From Butyricicoccus sp. (GTDB taxonomy: Bacteria; Bacillota; Clostridia; Oscillospirales; Butyricicoccaceae), in assembly GCA_020025885.1 (NCBI GenBank), contig JAHHRJ010000048.1, positions 1 to 12,981 on the forward strand: a stretch of 12,981 bases of DNA, given 5' to 3'. The translations under genes and the position numbers were made by a program. Below the pieces are notes generated by a model. That model saw only the letters and a program-made list of their open reading frames with translations, did no database searches and was not told where the DNA came from. Of this stretch, positions 6,579 through 12,941 are shown piece by piece. The stretch's first letter is position 1. The number at the start of each line of letters is the position of its first letter.

Positions 6579-7515
6579 AATGCCGCCTTGTGTGCGGAAA
6601 ACCACGATCGGCGGACAGGCAATTATTGAGGGCATCAGCATGAGAGGTCCGAAAAAGACCTGCGTGACGGTGCGCAAACCAGATGGCACAATGACCTTTG
6701 AGGAGCGCCCAACCCCAAGACCCAAGCACTGGTTTTGGAAACTGCCAATCGTGCGCGGTGCATATACATTGTTTACCGCAATGAAAGACGGTGTGGCTGA
6801 CGTAAACTACTCGGCGCAGTTCTTTGAGGACGATGACAGTATAGATACAGAGCCATCCCGCTTTGAAAAATGGATAGAAAAGCATATTTCTTCCGAAAAA
6901 ATGGAAAAACTACTCATGGGGTTTGCAATGATCCTAGGCACGCTGCTGCCAATCGCGCTGTTTTTGGTTGCACCAACACTGATCGTAGGCGTGCTTCCAG
7001 AAGGTGCGCCCTACTTTGTGCGCAGTCTGCTCGAAGGCGTTGTGCGCATTATTCTGTTTTTGATTTTTATGTGGTCGATCTCTCACATGAAAGATATTGA
7101 GCGCACATTCCAATACCATGGTGCGGAGCACAAGACGATTTTCTGCTATGAGGCTGGACTGCCGCTCACTGTGGAAAATGTGCGTAAGATGCCGCGTTTT
7201 CATCCGCGGTGCGGTACAAGCTTTATGATTGTAATGATGATTATTCCAATTTTGATTTTTGCGTTTGTGCAAATGGACAATGTGTGGATGCGTATGCTGC
7301 TGCGCCTGGTGCTGTTGCCAGTTGTGGTCGGTATTGCGTATGAGTGCAACCGCTGGGCAGGACGGTGCGACAATATATTTTGTCGTGCGATTCGATGGCC
7401 GGGGCTGCAAATGCAGAAGCTCACAGTATTTGAACCGGATGACAGCATGATCGAGGTGGCGATCTCTGCAATGGAGCGCGTAATTCCAGAGGATGACAGC
7501 GATGCATGGAAATAA
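6565..7515 (+). CDS. DUF1385 (YqhQ-like) integral membrane protein
   Basis: A 316-residue protein of the DUF1385 family, whose biochemical function I do not know. Family signatures are clear: GGQAIIEGISMRGP near the N-terminus, YHGAEHKTIFCYE, and HPRCGTSFM. The conserved His/Glu/Cys residues hint at a metal or catalytic site, which is inference. Four or so hydrophobic segments are visible (two in the middle, beginning about LLMGFAMILGTLLPIA and SLLEGVVRIILFLIF; two later, about FMIVMMIIPILIFAF and MLLRLVLLPVVVGIA). The start at 6565 follows TGAGGAG within the end of the histidine kinase. An upstream in-frame ATG at 6490 lies deeper in the kinase gene and would add non-family residues. It is followed by prmC, an arrangement common in Clostridia (often with rpmE and prfA, absent here), suggesting a link to translation. 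Confidence 0.88.
   Translation: MKHYEMPPCVRKTTIGGQAIIEGISMRGPKKTCVTVRKPDGTMTFEERPTPRPKHWFWKLPIVRGAYTLFTAMKDGVADVNYSAQFFEDDDSIDTEPSRFEKWIEKHISSEKMEKLLMGFAMILGTLLPIALFLVAPTLIVGVLPEGAPYFVRSLLEGVVRIILFLIFMWSISHMKDIERTFQYHGAEHKTIFCYEAGLPLTVENVRKMPRFHPRCGTSFMIVMMIIPILIFAFVQMDNVWMRMLLRLVLLPVVVGIAYECNRWAGRCDNIFCRAIRWPGLQMQKLTVFEPDDSMIEVAISAMERVIPEDDSDAWK
7488..7492 (+). promoter_or_regulatory. Ribosome binding site for prmC inside the DUF1385 gene
   Basis: AGAGG ends 9 bases before ATG 7502. The alternative ATGs at 7493 (touching the site) and 7520 (no clear site) fit less well. Confidence 0.5.
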
Positions 7516-8371
7516 TGAAATGACAGTCAAAGGCTGGTATACAAAAATCTGTCAGGCATTACAGGCACAGGATATCTCGATGCCAGAACTAGAGGCACGG
7601 GAGCTGGTTTCCTGTGCAATGGGGGAAGATCTGCGGCGTATGCCGCAGACCAAAACCGTTTGTGCACAGGAAGCGTCTAAGTTGGAATGGCTCATGGAAC
7701 GCCGTTTGCAGGGAGAACCGCTCGCGTATTTGCTGGAAGAATGGGATTTTTATGGCATCACCCTGCGCGTAACGCCCGATGTGCTCATTCCAAGAAGTGA
7801 CACCGAGCGGCTTTGTGAACTTGCGATCGAGCATGCGCGTGCCTGTGAAAATCCGCGTGTACTCGATTTGTGCAGCGGTTCGGGATGCATTGCGCTCGCA
7901 CTTCTGCACGAAGTTCCTACGGCACGTGCGGTGGGCGTGGATTTATCCCCGAAAGCCATTGAACTTGCACAGCAGAATGCCGAACGGCTCGGCCTTACCG
8001 AACGCTATCAGTGTGCAAGTGGAAATGCACTCGAACTACCACCGCAGGAATATCTGGGGGTGTTCGATGTGATGGTATGCAATCCACCATATATTACCGA
8101 ACAGGAAATGCATGAGCTTGACAGCAGCGTAGCAGATTATGAGCCGCATTTGGCACTATATGGAGGCACGGATGGGCTGGACTTTTATCGGGCAATTATC
8201 TATGGATGGGCACAGGTTTTGCGCCCGGATGGGGTTCTTTTCTTCGAATGTGGATGGAAACAAGGGGAAGAAGTGGCAAAAATCTGTATGGAAGCCGGTT
8301 GGAGGAATACACAGATCGAAACTGATTATGCTGGTGTGCCCCGCATAATACGAACGCAGCATACCCATTGA
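7502..8371 (+). CDS. prmC: Peptide chain release factor N5-glutamine methyltransferase
   Basis: Methylates the glutamine of the GGQ motif of release factors RF1/RF2 using S-adenosylmethionine, which improves termination. The product is 289 residues from ATG 7502, typical for PrmC/HemK. The SAM-binding motif I reads LDLCSGSGCIALALL and the diagnostic catalytic NPPY motif reads VCNPPYITEQEM. The helical N-terminal domain (about 1-90) contains RRLQGEPLAYLLEEWDFYG, matching the family's substrate-binding region. The gene overlaps the DUF1385 gene by 14 bases, so the two are coupled. The usual partner prfA is not adjacent; recA follows instead. The exact start is uncertain: 7493 and 7520 are in-frame alternatives. 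The end of the gene overlaps TTGACA (8368-8373) and lies next to the recA control region. Confidence 0.92.
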   Translation: MHGNNEMTVKGWYTKICQALQAQDISMPELEARELVSCAMGEDLRRMPQTKTVCAQEASKLEWLMERRLQGEPLAYLLEEWDFYGITLRVTPDVLIPRSDTERLCELAIEHARACENPRVLDLCSGSGCIALALLHEVPTARAVGVDLSPKAIELAQQNAERLGLTERYQCASGNALELPPQEYLGVFDVMVCNPPYITEQEMHELDSSVADYEPHLALYGGTDGLDFYRAIIYGWAQVLRPDGVLFFECGWKQGEEVAKICMEAGWRNTQIETDYAGVPRIIRTQHTH

Positions 8372-8375
8372 CAAT

Positions 8376-8389
8376 CGAACAAATTTTCG
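8376..8389 (+). promoter_or_regulatory. LexA (DinR) SOS box upstream of recA
   Basis: CGAACAAATTTTCG matches the Bacillus/Firmicute consensus CGAACATATGTTCG at 12 of 14 positions. It lies 9 bases upstream of the recA -35 hexamer. This indicates SOS control of recA and probably the genes behind it. The match and placement are seen; binding is inferred. Confidence 0.75.
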
Positions 8390-8397
8390 GTAAGGGC

Positions 8398-8426
8398 TTG
8401 CAAAAGCAAGGGCACTGCTTTATAAT
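8398..8426 (+). promoter_or_regulatory. recA promoter
   Basis: TTGCAA (8398-8403), a 17-base spacer and a perfect TATAAT (8421-8426) lie 41 bases before the recA start. A small dyad CTTGC-AAAA-GCAAG (8397-8410) overlaps the -35. Confidence 0.8.
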
Positions 8427-8466
8427 GAAAGAACCAATCAATCTAACGCATGGAGGAAGTATCGCT

Positions 8467-9657
8467 ATGGCGTCGAATAATAAAAAGAAGTTGGAACCTG
8501 TTGCACCAGCGACGAACAAACAGGAAGCACTGGCAAAGGCATTGGGACTGATCGAAAAGCAGTACGGAAAGGGTGCCGTTATGCGTCTGGGCGAAAACAG
8601 CGGTATGGCAGTCGATCACATTTCGACGGGCTCCATTGGTCTGGACTGTGCACTCGGAATCGGTGGACTGCCGCGCGGTCGTATCGTAGAGATCTATGGA
8701 CCGGAATCTTCTGGTAAGACGACTGTTGCGCTCCATGCCATCGCACAGGCACAGAAAGCTGGCGGTGAAGCGGCATTCATTGACGCAGAACATGCGCTTG
8801 ATCCAGTGTATGCACGTGCGCTGGGCGTAGATATTGATAGCTTGCTGGTTTCTCAGCCAGACACTGGTGAGCAGGGATTGGAAATTGCAGAGGCGCTTGT
8901 GCGTTCGGGTGCGCTCGATATTGTAGTCGTGGACTCGGTTGCCGCACTCGTACCGCGTCAGGAAATTGAGGGTGAAATGGGCGACTCTTTTGTGGGTCTG
9001 CATGCCCGCATGATGAGTCAGGCAATGCGTAAGCTGGCAGGCTCGATTGCAAAGTCCAACTGTGTTGCCATCTTCATCAACCAGCTGCGCGAAAAAGTCG
9101 GCGTAATTTATGGAAGCCCTGAAGTCACAACAGGTGGGCGTGCGCTCAAGTTCTATGCATCTGTGCGCATTGATGTACGCCGCATTGAGCACATCAAGAA
9201 CGGTACGGAGCTGCTGGGCTCCCGCACACGCTGCAAGATTGTGAAAAACAAAGTTGCACCGCCATTCCGTGAGACAGAATTTGATATTATGTATGGTGAA
9301 GGCATTTCATTTACTGGTGAGCTTGTCGATTTGGGCGTAGAATATGATTTTATCCAGAAGTCGGGTGCATGGTTCTCTATGGATGGTGTGCGCCTTGGAC
9401 AGGGACGCGACAACGCCAAGATGTATTTTAAGGAGCATCCAGAAGAAGCGGAGATCCTGCACGAGAAGATCATGGCAGCGATTGCGGAAGAGTCCAGTAA
9501 GATGGCTGCAAAGGGCAAGAAGAAGGACAAGGAAGAGGGAGAAACGCCTGCAAAGCCAGCAGCACCAGCAGAGCCGGAGAAGAAGGCGGCAAAGTCCAAG
9601 GCGGTTGCAATTGATGCAGACGACTTTGATGAAGATGACGACGGAATTGATGTATGA
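8467..9657 (+). CDS. recA: Recombinase A
   Basis: ATP-dependent strand-exchange protein for homologous recombination, also the co-protease triggering LexA cleavage in the SOS response. The product is 396 residues, longer than the usual 340-360. Walker A is GPESSGKT (78-85), the catalytic Glu lies in FIDAEHALDP (E108), and Walker B is DIVVVDS (about 151-157). DNA-binding loop L2 spans INQLREKVGVIYGSPEVTTGG (about 204-224), and the family-typical GISFTGELVDLG is at 279-290. The extra length is a lysine/alanine/proline-rich then highly acidic C-terminal tail (about 346-396, ending DDFDEDDDGIDV). In other RecA proteins such acidic tails dampen DNA binding. ATG 8467 is chosen because GGAGG (8452-8456) precedes it by 10 bases and the RecA alignment begins there. 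The frame open from 8368 runs through the promoter and is not used. The stop overlaps the recX start (ATGA). Confidence 0.97.
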   Translation: MASNNKKKLEPVAPATNKQEALAKALGLIEKQYGKGAVMRLGENSGMAVDHISTGSIGLDCALGIGGLPRGRIVEIYGPESSGKTTVALHAIAQAQKAGGEAAFIDAEHALDPVYARALGVDIDSLLVSQPDTGEQGLEIAEALVRSGALDIVVVDSVAALVPRQEIEGEMGDSFVGLHARMMSQAMRKLAGSIAKSNCVAIFINQLREKVGVIYGSPEVTTGGRALKFYASVRIDVRRIEHIKNGTELLGSRTRCKIVKNKVAPPFRETEFDIMYGEGISFTGELVDLGVEYDFIQKSGAWFSMDGVRLGQGRDNAKMYFKEHPEEAEILHEKIMAAIAEESSKMAAKGKKKDKEEGETPAKPAAPAEPEKKAAKSKAVAIDADDFDEDDDGIDV

Positions 9658-10178
9658 GAAACCCAAAATTTTTCGAACAGAACGAACCTGCACAGATGAC
9701 GCAGGAAGCACTGGAAAAACTGTATCAGGAAACTTTGGAGGTCGCGGCAAGACAGTTGTCTTACCGCGCCCTTTCTGTCAGTGCACTGCGTGATAAACTA
9801 TTGTCCCACGGCTATCAGGAAGATGCAGTAGACTATGCACTGGCATATTTACAGGCACACGGATTTTTAGACGATCTGAAATATGCGGAAAGTACCGTGC
9901 GTTCCTACAAGCGACGTGGATATGGTGCCCTGCGCATTCGGCAGGAACTTCGCCGCCGTGGTGTGGAAGGTGAGGAAGCGAGCGAGGTTATGGAAGACTA
10001 TGAGCCTGACTGGGAAGCAATGGAAGCATTACTCGAAAAACGCTTGCATGGAGATCTATCTGACCGCAAGGAAGTCAATAAGGCAGTCGCGGCGTTGCAG
10101 CGGCGCGGCTTTCTATGGGAAGATATCCGCACAGCACTCAATCGGTATGGTGCATCGCTCACAGAGGACTTTGACTGA
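9654..10178 (+). CDS. recX: Regulatory protein RecX
   Basis: A 174-residue modulator that binds the RecA filament and limits RecA activity. It is almost entirely helical, with the three tandem helical repeats typical of RecX. Visible family features are ALEKLYQETLEVAARQLSYRALS, LRDKLLSHGYQEDAVDYALAYL and the GFLDDLKYAESTVR...RGYGALRIRQELRRRGV segment. A C-terminal repeat contains LQRRGFLWEDIRTALNRY. The ATG overlaps the recA stop codon by 4 bases, so it is translationally coupled to recA and should share its SOS control. A start at the later ATG (residue 15) is possible. No terminator is visible afterwards, so transcription may continue into the small membrane proteins. Confidence 0.92.
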   Translation: MRNPKFFEQNEPAQMTQEALEKLYQETLEVAARQLSYRALSVSALRDKLLSHGYQEDAVDYALAYLQAHGFLDDLKYAESTVRSYKRRGYGALRIRQELRRRGVEGEEASEVMEDYEPDWEAMEALLEKRLHGDLSDRKEVNKAVAALQRRGFLWEDIRTALNRYGASLTEDFD

Positions 10179-10216
10179 GGGCGTGGGGAAATCCCAATCG
10201 GCTTAAGAGGTGTTCT

Positions 10217-10486
10217 ATGTTGCAGAAAGTAAATAAAGGATTATGCATTTGCAGCATCATCTTGGCGGTCATACAAGCTGGTGCTATTTTTACAAGCAAT
10301 ATCCTGCTCATAACACCAGTCATTGTATTGGCAGGTGTATGTATGAGTACAGTTTCATGGATCGTAGCACAGTGGACGTATGAGGATGCCGCGATTCGAA
10401 CAGCAACCATAGCGCTTGTAATTTTTCTCCTGAGTGAAACAATTTGGGGCATTCAGATGTTCTCATTGCTGAAGATTCTGTTATAA
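10217..10486 (+). CDS. Small hypothetical membrane protein, three TM segments
   Basis: An 89-residue protein I do not recognise. Three hydrophobic helices are visible at about 8-27, 29-53 and 62-88, with a short charged loop between the second and third (WTYEDAAIR). The start has a ribosome binding site (AGAGGTG ending about 5 bases upstream of ATG). It lies 38 bases after recX with no terminator between, so it is probably part of the recA-recX transcript. Coding status is supported by the ribosome binding site, the consistent hydrophobic pattern and the strand. The function is unknown. Confidence 0.65.
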   Translation: MLQKVNKGLCICSIILAVIQAGAIFTSNILLITPVIVLAGVCMSTVSWIVAQWTYEDAAIRTATIALVIFLLSETIWGIQMFSLLKILL

Positions 10487-10487
10487 T
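10479..10487 (+). promoter_or_regulatory. Extended -10 promoter before the second small membrane gene
   Basis: TGTTATAAT is a perfect extended -10 (TG-n-TATAAT) overlapping the stop codon of the preceding gene, 35 bases before ATG 10523. No good -35 is visible at the right distance. It may give the second small gene, rimO and pgsA transcription independent of recA. Confidence 0.5.
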
Positions 10488-10522
10488 AGAAGTGACCAAC
10501 TGTCTCACAGGAGGAATGCACC

Positions 10523-10765
10523 ATGATACACAAACTGATCTTGCCCGCCGCTTTGGTGGCATGTCTGCTGGCTGTGGCAGAGATTTTTAATCTGCCGATG
10601 ATGCAGCATTTTGGCGCGATTTTATCCATTGTCGGAATCGCATTTTGTCTGCTTGCGCGCATGTCTGCACGCAGCCGAAATGATGAGCGGCATGCACGCG
10701 TGGCACTTTGGGCGCTGGTGCTCTACACACTGACACTGGTACGTTGGATTTTACTGATCCTGTAA
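10523..10765 (+). CDS. Small hypothetical membrane protein
   Basis: An 80-residue protein I do not recognise. Hydrophobic segments lie at about 5-22, 27-46 and 60-80, separated by a strongly basic loop (ARMSARSRNDERHAR, about 45-59) that should face the cytoplasm. AGGAGG (10509-10514) ends 8 bases before the ATG, a strong ribosome binding site for so small a gene. It follows the 89-residue membrane protein by 36 bases and precedes rimO by 35. The two small proteins are similar in size and layout but show no obvious sequence identity. The function is unknown. Confidence 0.7.
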   Translation: MIHKLILPAALVACLLAVAEIFNLPMMQHFGAILSIVGIAFCLLARMSARSRNDERHARVALWALVLYTLTLVRWILLIL

Positions 10766-10800
10766 GGGCAAAATGATCGAGAACAAGAGAGGAAGATTCT

Positions 10801-12123
10801 ATGAAAATTGGATTGATTTCACTGGGATGTGCAAAGAATCTGGTCGATTCCGAGCATATGCTGGCTAGATTGCGCGAGGTTGGACATGAGATTGTCACGG
10901 ATATGGAAGATGCTGAGGTTGGTATTGTAAATACCTGCGGCTTTATCGAATCAGCAAAGACCGAGGCGATCGAGACCATTCTGGAGGCAGCACAGTGTAA
11001 GCAGACCGGAAACATGCAGGGTCTGGTCGTGACTGGATGCCTTGCACAGCGTTACCGCGAAGAAATTGAAAAAGATCTGCCGGAAGTAGATGTCATTTGC
11101 GGTACGGGCAGCTATGAAAACATTGTAGAAGCAGTCGAAGCGGCGTATGGACACGAAAAGCGTGCATACTTTGGCGCGATGGACATGGCGGAACTTGGTG
11201 GAAGCCGAAGCCGTCTGACTCCGGGCTATACAGCATATTTTAAGATTGCAGAGGGCTGCTCCAACACCTGCGCATATTGCATTATTCCAAAACTGCGCGG
11301 CAAATATCGCAGCCGTGAATATGATGAACTGCTGGAAGAAGCCCGTATTCTGTCCGACGCTGGTGTAAAGGAACTTATTATCATTGCACAGGATATCACA
11401 AAGTATGGTATGGATCTTTACAAGAAGCGCCGTCTGCCAGAGCTTCTGCGCGAACTGTGCAAAATGAATTTTACTTGGATTCGTCTGCACTATCTCTATC
11501 CAGACCAGATGACCGATGAACTCATTGATGTGATCGCAAGTGAAGATAAGATCGTAAAATATCTGGACATTCCGCTCCAACATGTGTCGGGGCGTATTCT
11601 GCGTGCGATGCGTCGTCCGGGTGACCGCGAGAGCCTCACAGAGCTGATTTACAAGCTGCGTGACCGCATTCCGGGTTTGGTACTGCGCACAAGTCTCATT
11701 GTGGGTCTGCCGGGAGAGACCGAGGAAGAATTTACCGAACTGTGTGAATTCTTGCAGGAAGTATGCATTGAGCGTGTGGGTGTATTCGAGTTTTCACCCG
11801 AAGAAGGCACTATTGCAGCGGAAATGCCTGACCAGATCGAAGCTGAAGTCAAGGAAAATCGCCGCCTGATCGTGGAAGAATTGCAGTCTGGTGTAATCGA
11901 TGAGTACAACCTGTCACGTGTACATGAAGAAATGGATGTGCTATGTGAAGGATTTGACGAGGATGCAAATATGTACTATGGGCGTACATACGCAGATTCG
12001 GTCGAGGTCGATGGCAAGGTGTGGTTTGTCTCAGAAACACCATGTACAGCAGGAAATTTTGTGCGCGTGCGCATTGATGACAGCCTTGGTGCGGATCTTT
12101 CTGGTGTGAGAGTAGGAGGCTAA
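10801..12123 (+). CDS. rimO: Ribosomal protein S12 methylthiotransferase
   Basis: Radical-SAM enzyme adding a methylthio group to the conserved aspartate of ribosomal protein S12. The 440 residues match the family length. The N-terminal UPF0004 domain holds the three auxiliary-cluster cysteines C10 (SLGCAKNLVDSE), C46 (NTCGFIESA) and C80 (VTGCLAQRY). The radical-SAM motif CSNTCAYC supplies C153, C157 and C160. The RimO-type context KIAEGCSNTCAYCIIPKLRG followed by KYRSR, together with SLGCAKNLVDSE, distinguishes it from MiaB. The C-terminal ~70 residues form the TRAM domain (VLCEGFDEDANMYYGRTYAD). AGAGAGGAAG precedes the ATG. The end carries the AGGAGG site for pgsA, so the two are coupled. 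Confidence 0.96.
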   Translation: MKIGLISLGCAKNLVDSEHMLARLREVGHEIVTDMEDAEVGIVNTCGFIESAKTEAIETILEAAQCKQTGNMQGLVVTGCLAQRYREEIEKDLPEVDVICGTGSYENIVEAVEAAYGHEKRAYFGAMDMAELGGSRSRLTPGYTAYFKIAEGCSNTCAYCIIPKLRGKYRSREYDELLEEARILSDAGVKELIIIAQDITKYGMDLYKKRRLPELLRELCKMNFTWIRLHYLYPDQMTDELIDVIASEDKIVKYLDIPLQHVSGRILRAMRRPGDRESLTELIYKLRDRIPGLVLRTSLIVGLPGETEEEFTELCEFLQEVCIERVGVFEFSPEEGTIAAEMPDQIEAEVKENRRLIVEELQSGVIDEYNLSRVHEEMDVLCEGFDEDANMYYGRTYADSVEVDGKVWFVSETPCTAGNFVRVRIDDSLGADLSGVRVGG

Positions 12124-12124
12124 T

Positions 12125-12691
12125 ATGACGACTGCCAATAAAATTACACTGGCGCGTATTGCACTCATTCCATTTTTTATCTGGTTTGCAATACAAAGCA
12201 CCCCAGAGGGGGATATCATTGCGCTGGTTTTGTTCTGTGTTGCGTCTGTGACCGACTTTTTGGACGGTTATGTCGCACGCAAGTACAATCAGGTAACAGA
12301 TTTCGGAAAATTTGTTGATCCATTGGCGGATAAACTGCTTGTAACAGCGGCACTTGTGATTTTTGTGGAGCGCGGTCTGTTTGCAGCGTGGATGGTGTTT
12401 GTGATTTTGGCACGTGAATTTATCATCACCAGCCTGCGCAATGTTGCGGCGGCAAAAGGACAAGTTATGGCGGCGGCATGGTCGGGCAAGGTGAAAACCT
12501 GTGTGCAGATTGCAGCGATCATTGGACTATTTGTGTTCAGCATTGTAAGTGGAATGGGAACTGCACTGCCAACCATTTTGGCAGATGTTTGTGCGTGGGC
12601 AGCAACCCTAATCACGCTTTATTCTGGATATGACTATATGCACCGTAACTGGGCTTTGGTTGCAGAAGGTGCGACAAAGCCAAAGGCATAA
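12125..12691 (+). CDS. pgsA: CDP-diacylglycerol--glycerol-3-phosphate 3-phosphatidyltransferase
   Basis: Membrane enzyme that makes phosphatidylglycerolphosphate, the first step to phosphatidylglycerol. The 188-residue product has the CDP-alcohol phosphotransferase motif D-x2-DG-x2-AR-x8-G-x3-D-x3-D: D44, D47, G48, A51, R52, G61, D65 and D69 (DFLDGYVARKYNQVTDFGKF then VDPLAD). Several membrane helices follow (about 75-95, 120-140 and 148-168). AGGAGG (12114-12119) lies inside the end of rimO, five bases before the ATG, and the stop of rimO is one base upstream, so translation is coupled. rimO-pgsA is a common Firmicute pairing. No terminator is visible before the insertion sequence begins about 20 bases after the stop. 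Confidence 0.95.
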   Translation: MTTANKITLARIALIPFFIWFAIQSTPEGDIIALVLFCVASVTDFLDGYVARKYNQVTDFGKFVDPLADKLLVTAALVIFVERGLFAAWMVFVILAREFIITSLRNVAAAKGQVMAAAWSGKVKTCVQIAAIIGLFVFSIVSGMGTALPTILADVCAWAATLITLYSGYDYMHRNWALVAEGATKPKA

Positions 12692-12720
12692 TAAGAAAAC
12701 CACAGTCTTTTTGAACTGCA

Positions 12721-12764
12721 CCCCATTTGTTAGACAAGTATGATATACTATCTAACAGATGGGG
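12721..12764 (+). promoter_or_regulatory. IS3 leader inverted repeat that can sequester the orfA ribosome binding site
   Basis: CCCCATTTGTTAGA (12721-12734) and TCTAACAGATGGGG (12751-12764) are inverted repeats at 13 of 14 positions, and the exception can pair as G-U in RNA. The right arm contains GGGG of the orfA ribosome binding site (GGGGTGA, 12761-12767). A transcript reading in from pgsA could fold and hide the site. Confidence 0.6.
12741..12749 (+). promoter_or_regulatory. Extended -10 promoter inside the IS3 leader loop
   Basis: TGATATACT (TG-n-TATACT) lies in the loop between the arms of the inverted repeat. Transcription would start near 12755, past the left arm, giving an RNA that cannot form the hairpin. 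The same nine bases form the -10 of the gene at 2360. No -35 at standard spacing is visible. Confidence 0.5.
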
Positions 12765-12773
12765 TGATTTTAT

Positions 12774-12941
12774 ATGTCAAATGGAAAACCAAACAAACAC
12801 TACACACCAGAATTCAAAAAAATGGTTGTAGGAACGATGCGAGCAGAACATTTAAGCCTTAACGAAACAATGAGAAGGTTTGAAATCAACGACAATAGTA
12901 TTATTAAGTGTTGGGAACGAATTTACTTAGGGGTTGTCTGA
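12774..12941 (+). pseudogene. Truncated IS3-family orfA (HTH transposase subunit)
   Basis: A 55-codon frame beginning MSNGKPNKHYTPEFKKMVV, the typical start of IS3/IS150 OrfA (HTH_Tnp_1 type), with SLNETMRRFEINDNSIIKCW as the helix-turn-helix. The first 52 codons belong to OrfA. The last three (GVV) and the stop come from the inserted element that starts at 12930. Normal OrfA is about 90-180 residues, so the leucine-zipper part and everything needed for the OrfAB fusion are missing here. It has a good ribosome binding site (GGGGTGA) and could still make a small DNA-binding fragment, but it is most likely dead. Confidence 0.8.

Larger units (their letters stand above)
12712..12929 (+). mobile_element. 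Left end of an IS3-family element (IS150-like), truncated
   Basis: The element begins near 12712 with TGAACTGCACCCCATTTGTT and continues with AGAC, resembling IS3/IS150-group ends. It carries the leader hairpin, a promoter and the first 52 codons of orfA. It is interrupted at 12929 by another element. The rest, including orfB with the DDE domain and the right end, is not adjacent, so the target duplication cannot be checked. The first boundary base is uncertain by a few positions. Confidence 0.7.

Noticed and set aside
8397..8410. CTTGC-AAAA-GCAAG as terminator of prmC
   Set aside because: The stem is only 5 bp, has no T-run, and overlaps the recA -35.
8368..8466. Upstream extension of recA
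   Set aside because: The extra 33 codons run through the recA promoter (TATAAT at 8421), and RecA similarity begins at ATG 8467 behind GGAGG.
8443..9192. 249-codon minus-strand frame opposite recA
   Set aside because: It is antisense to the conserved RecA core, with no recognisable product.
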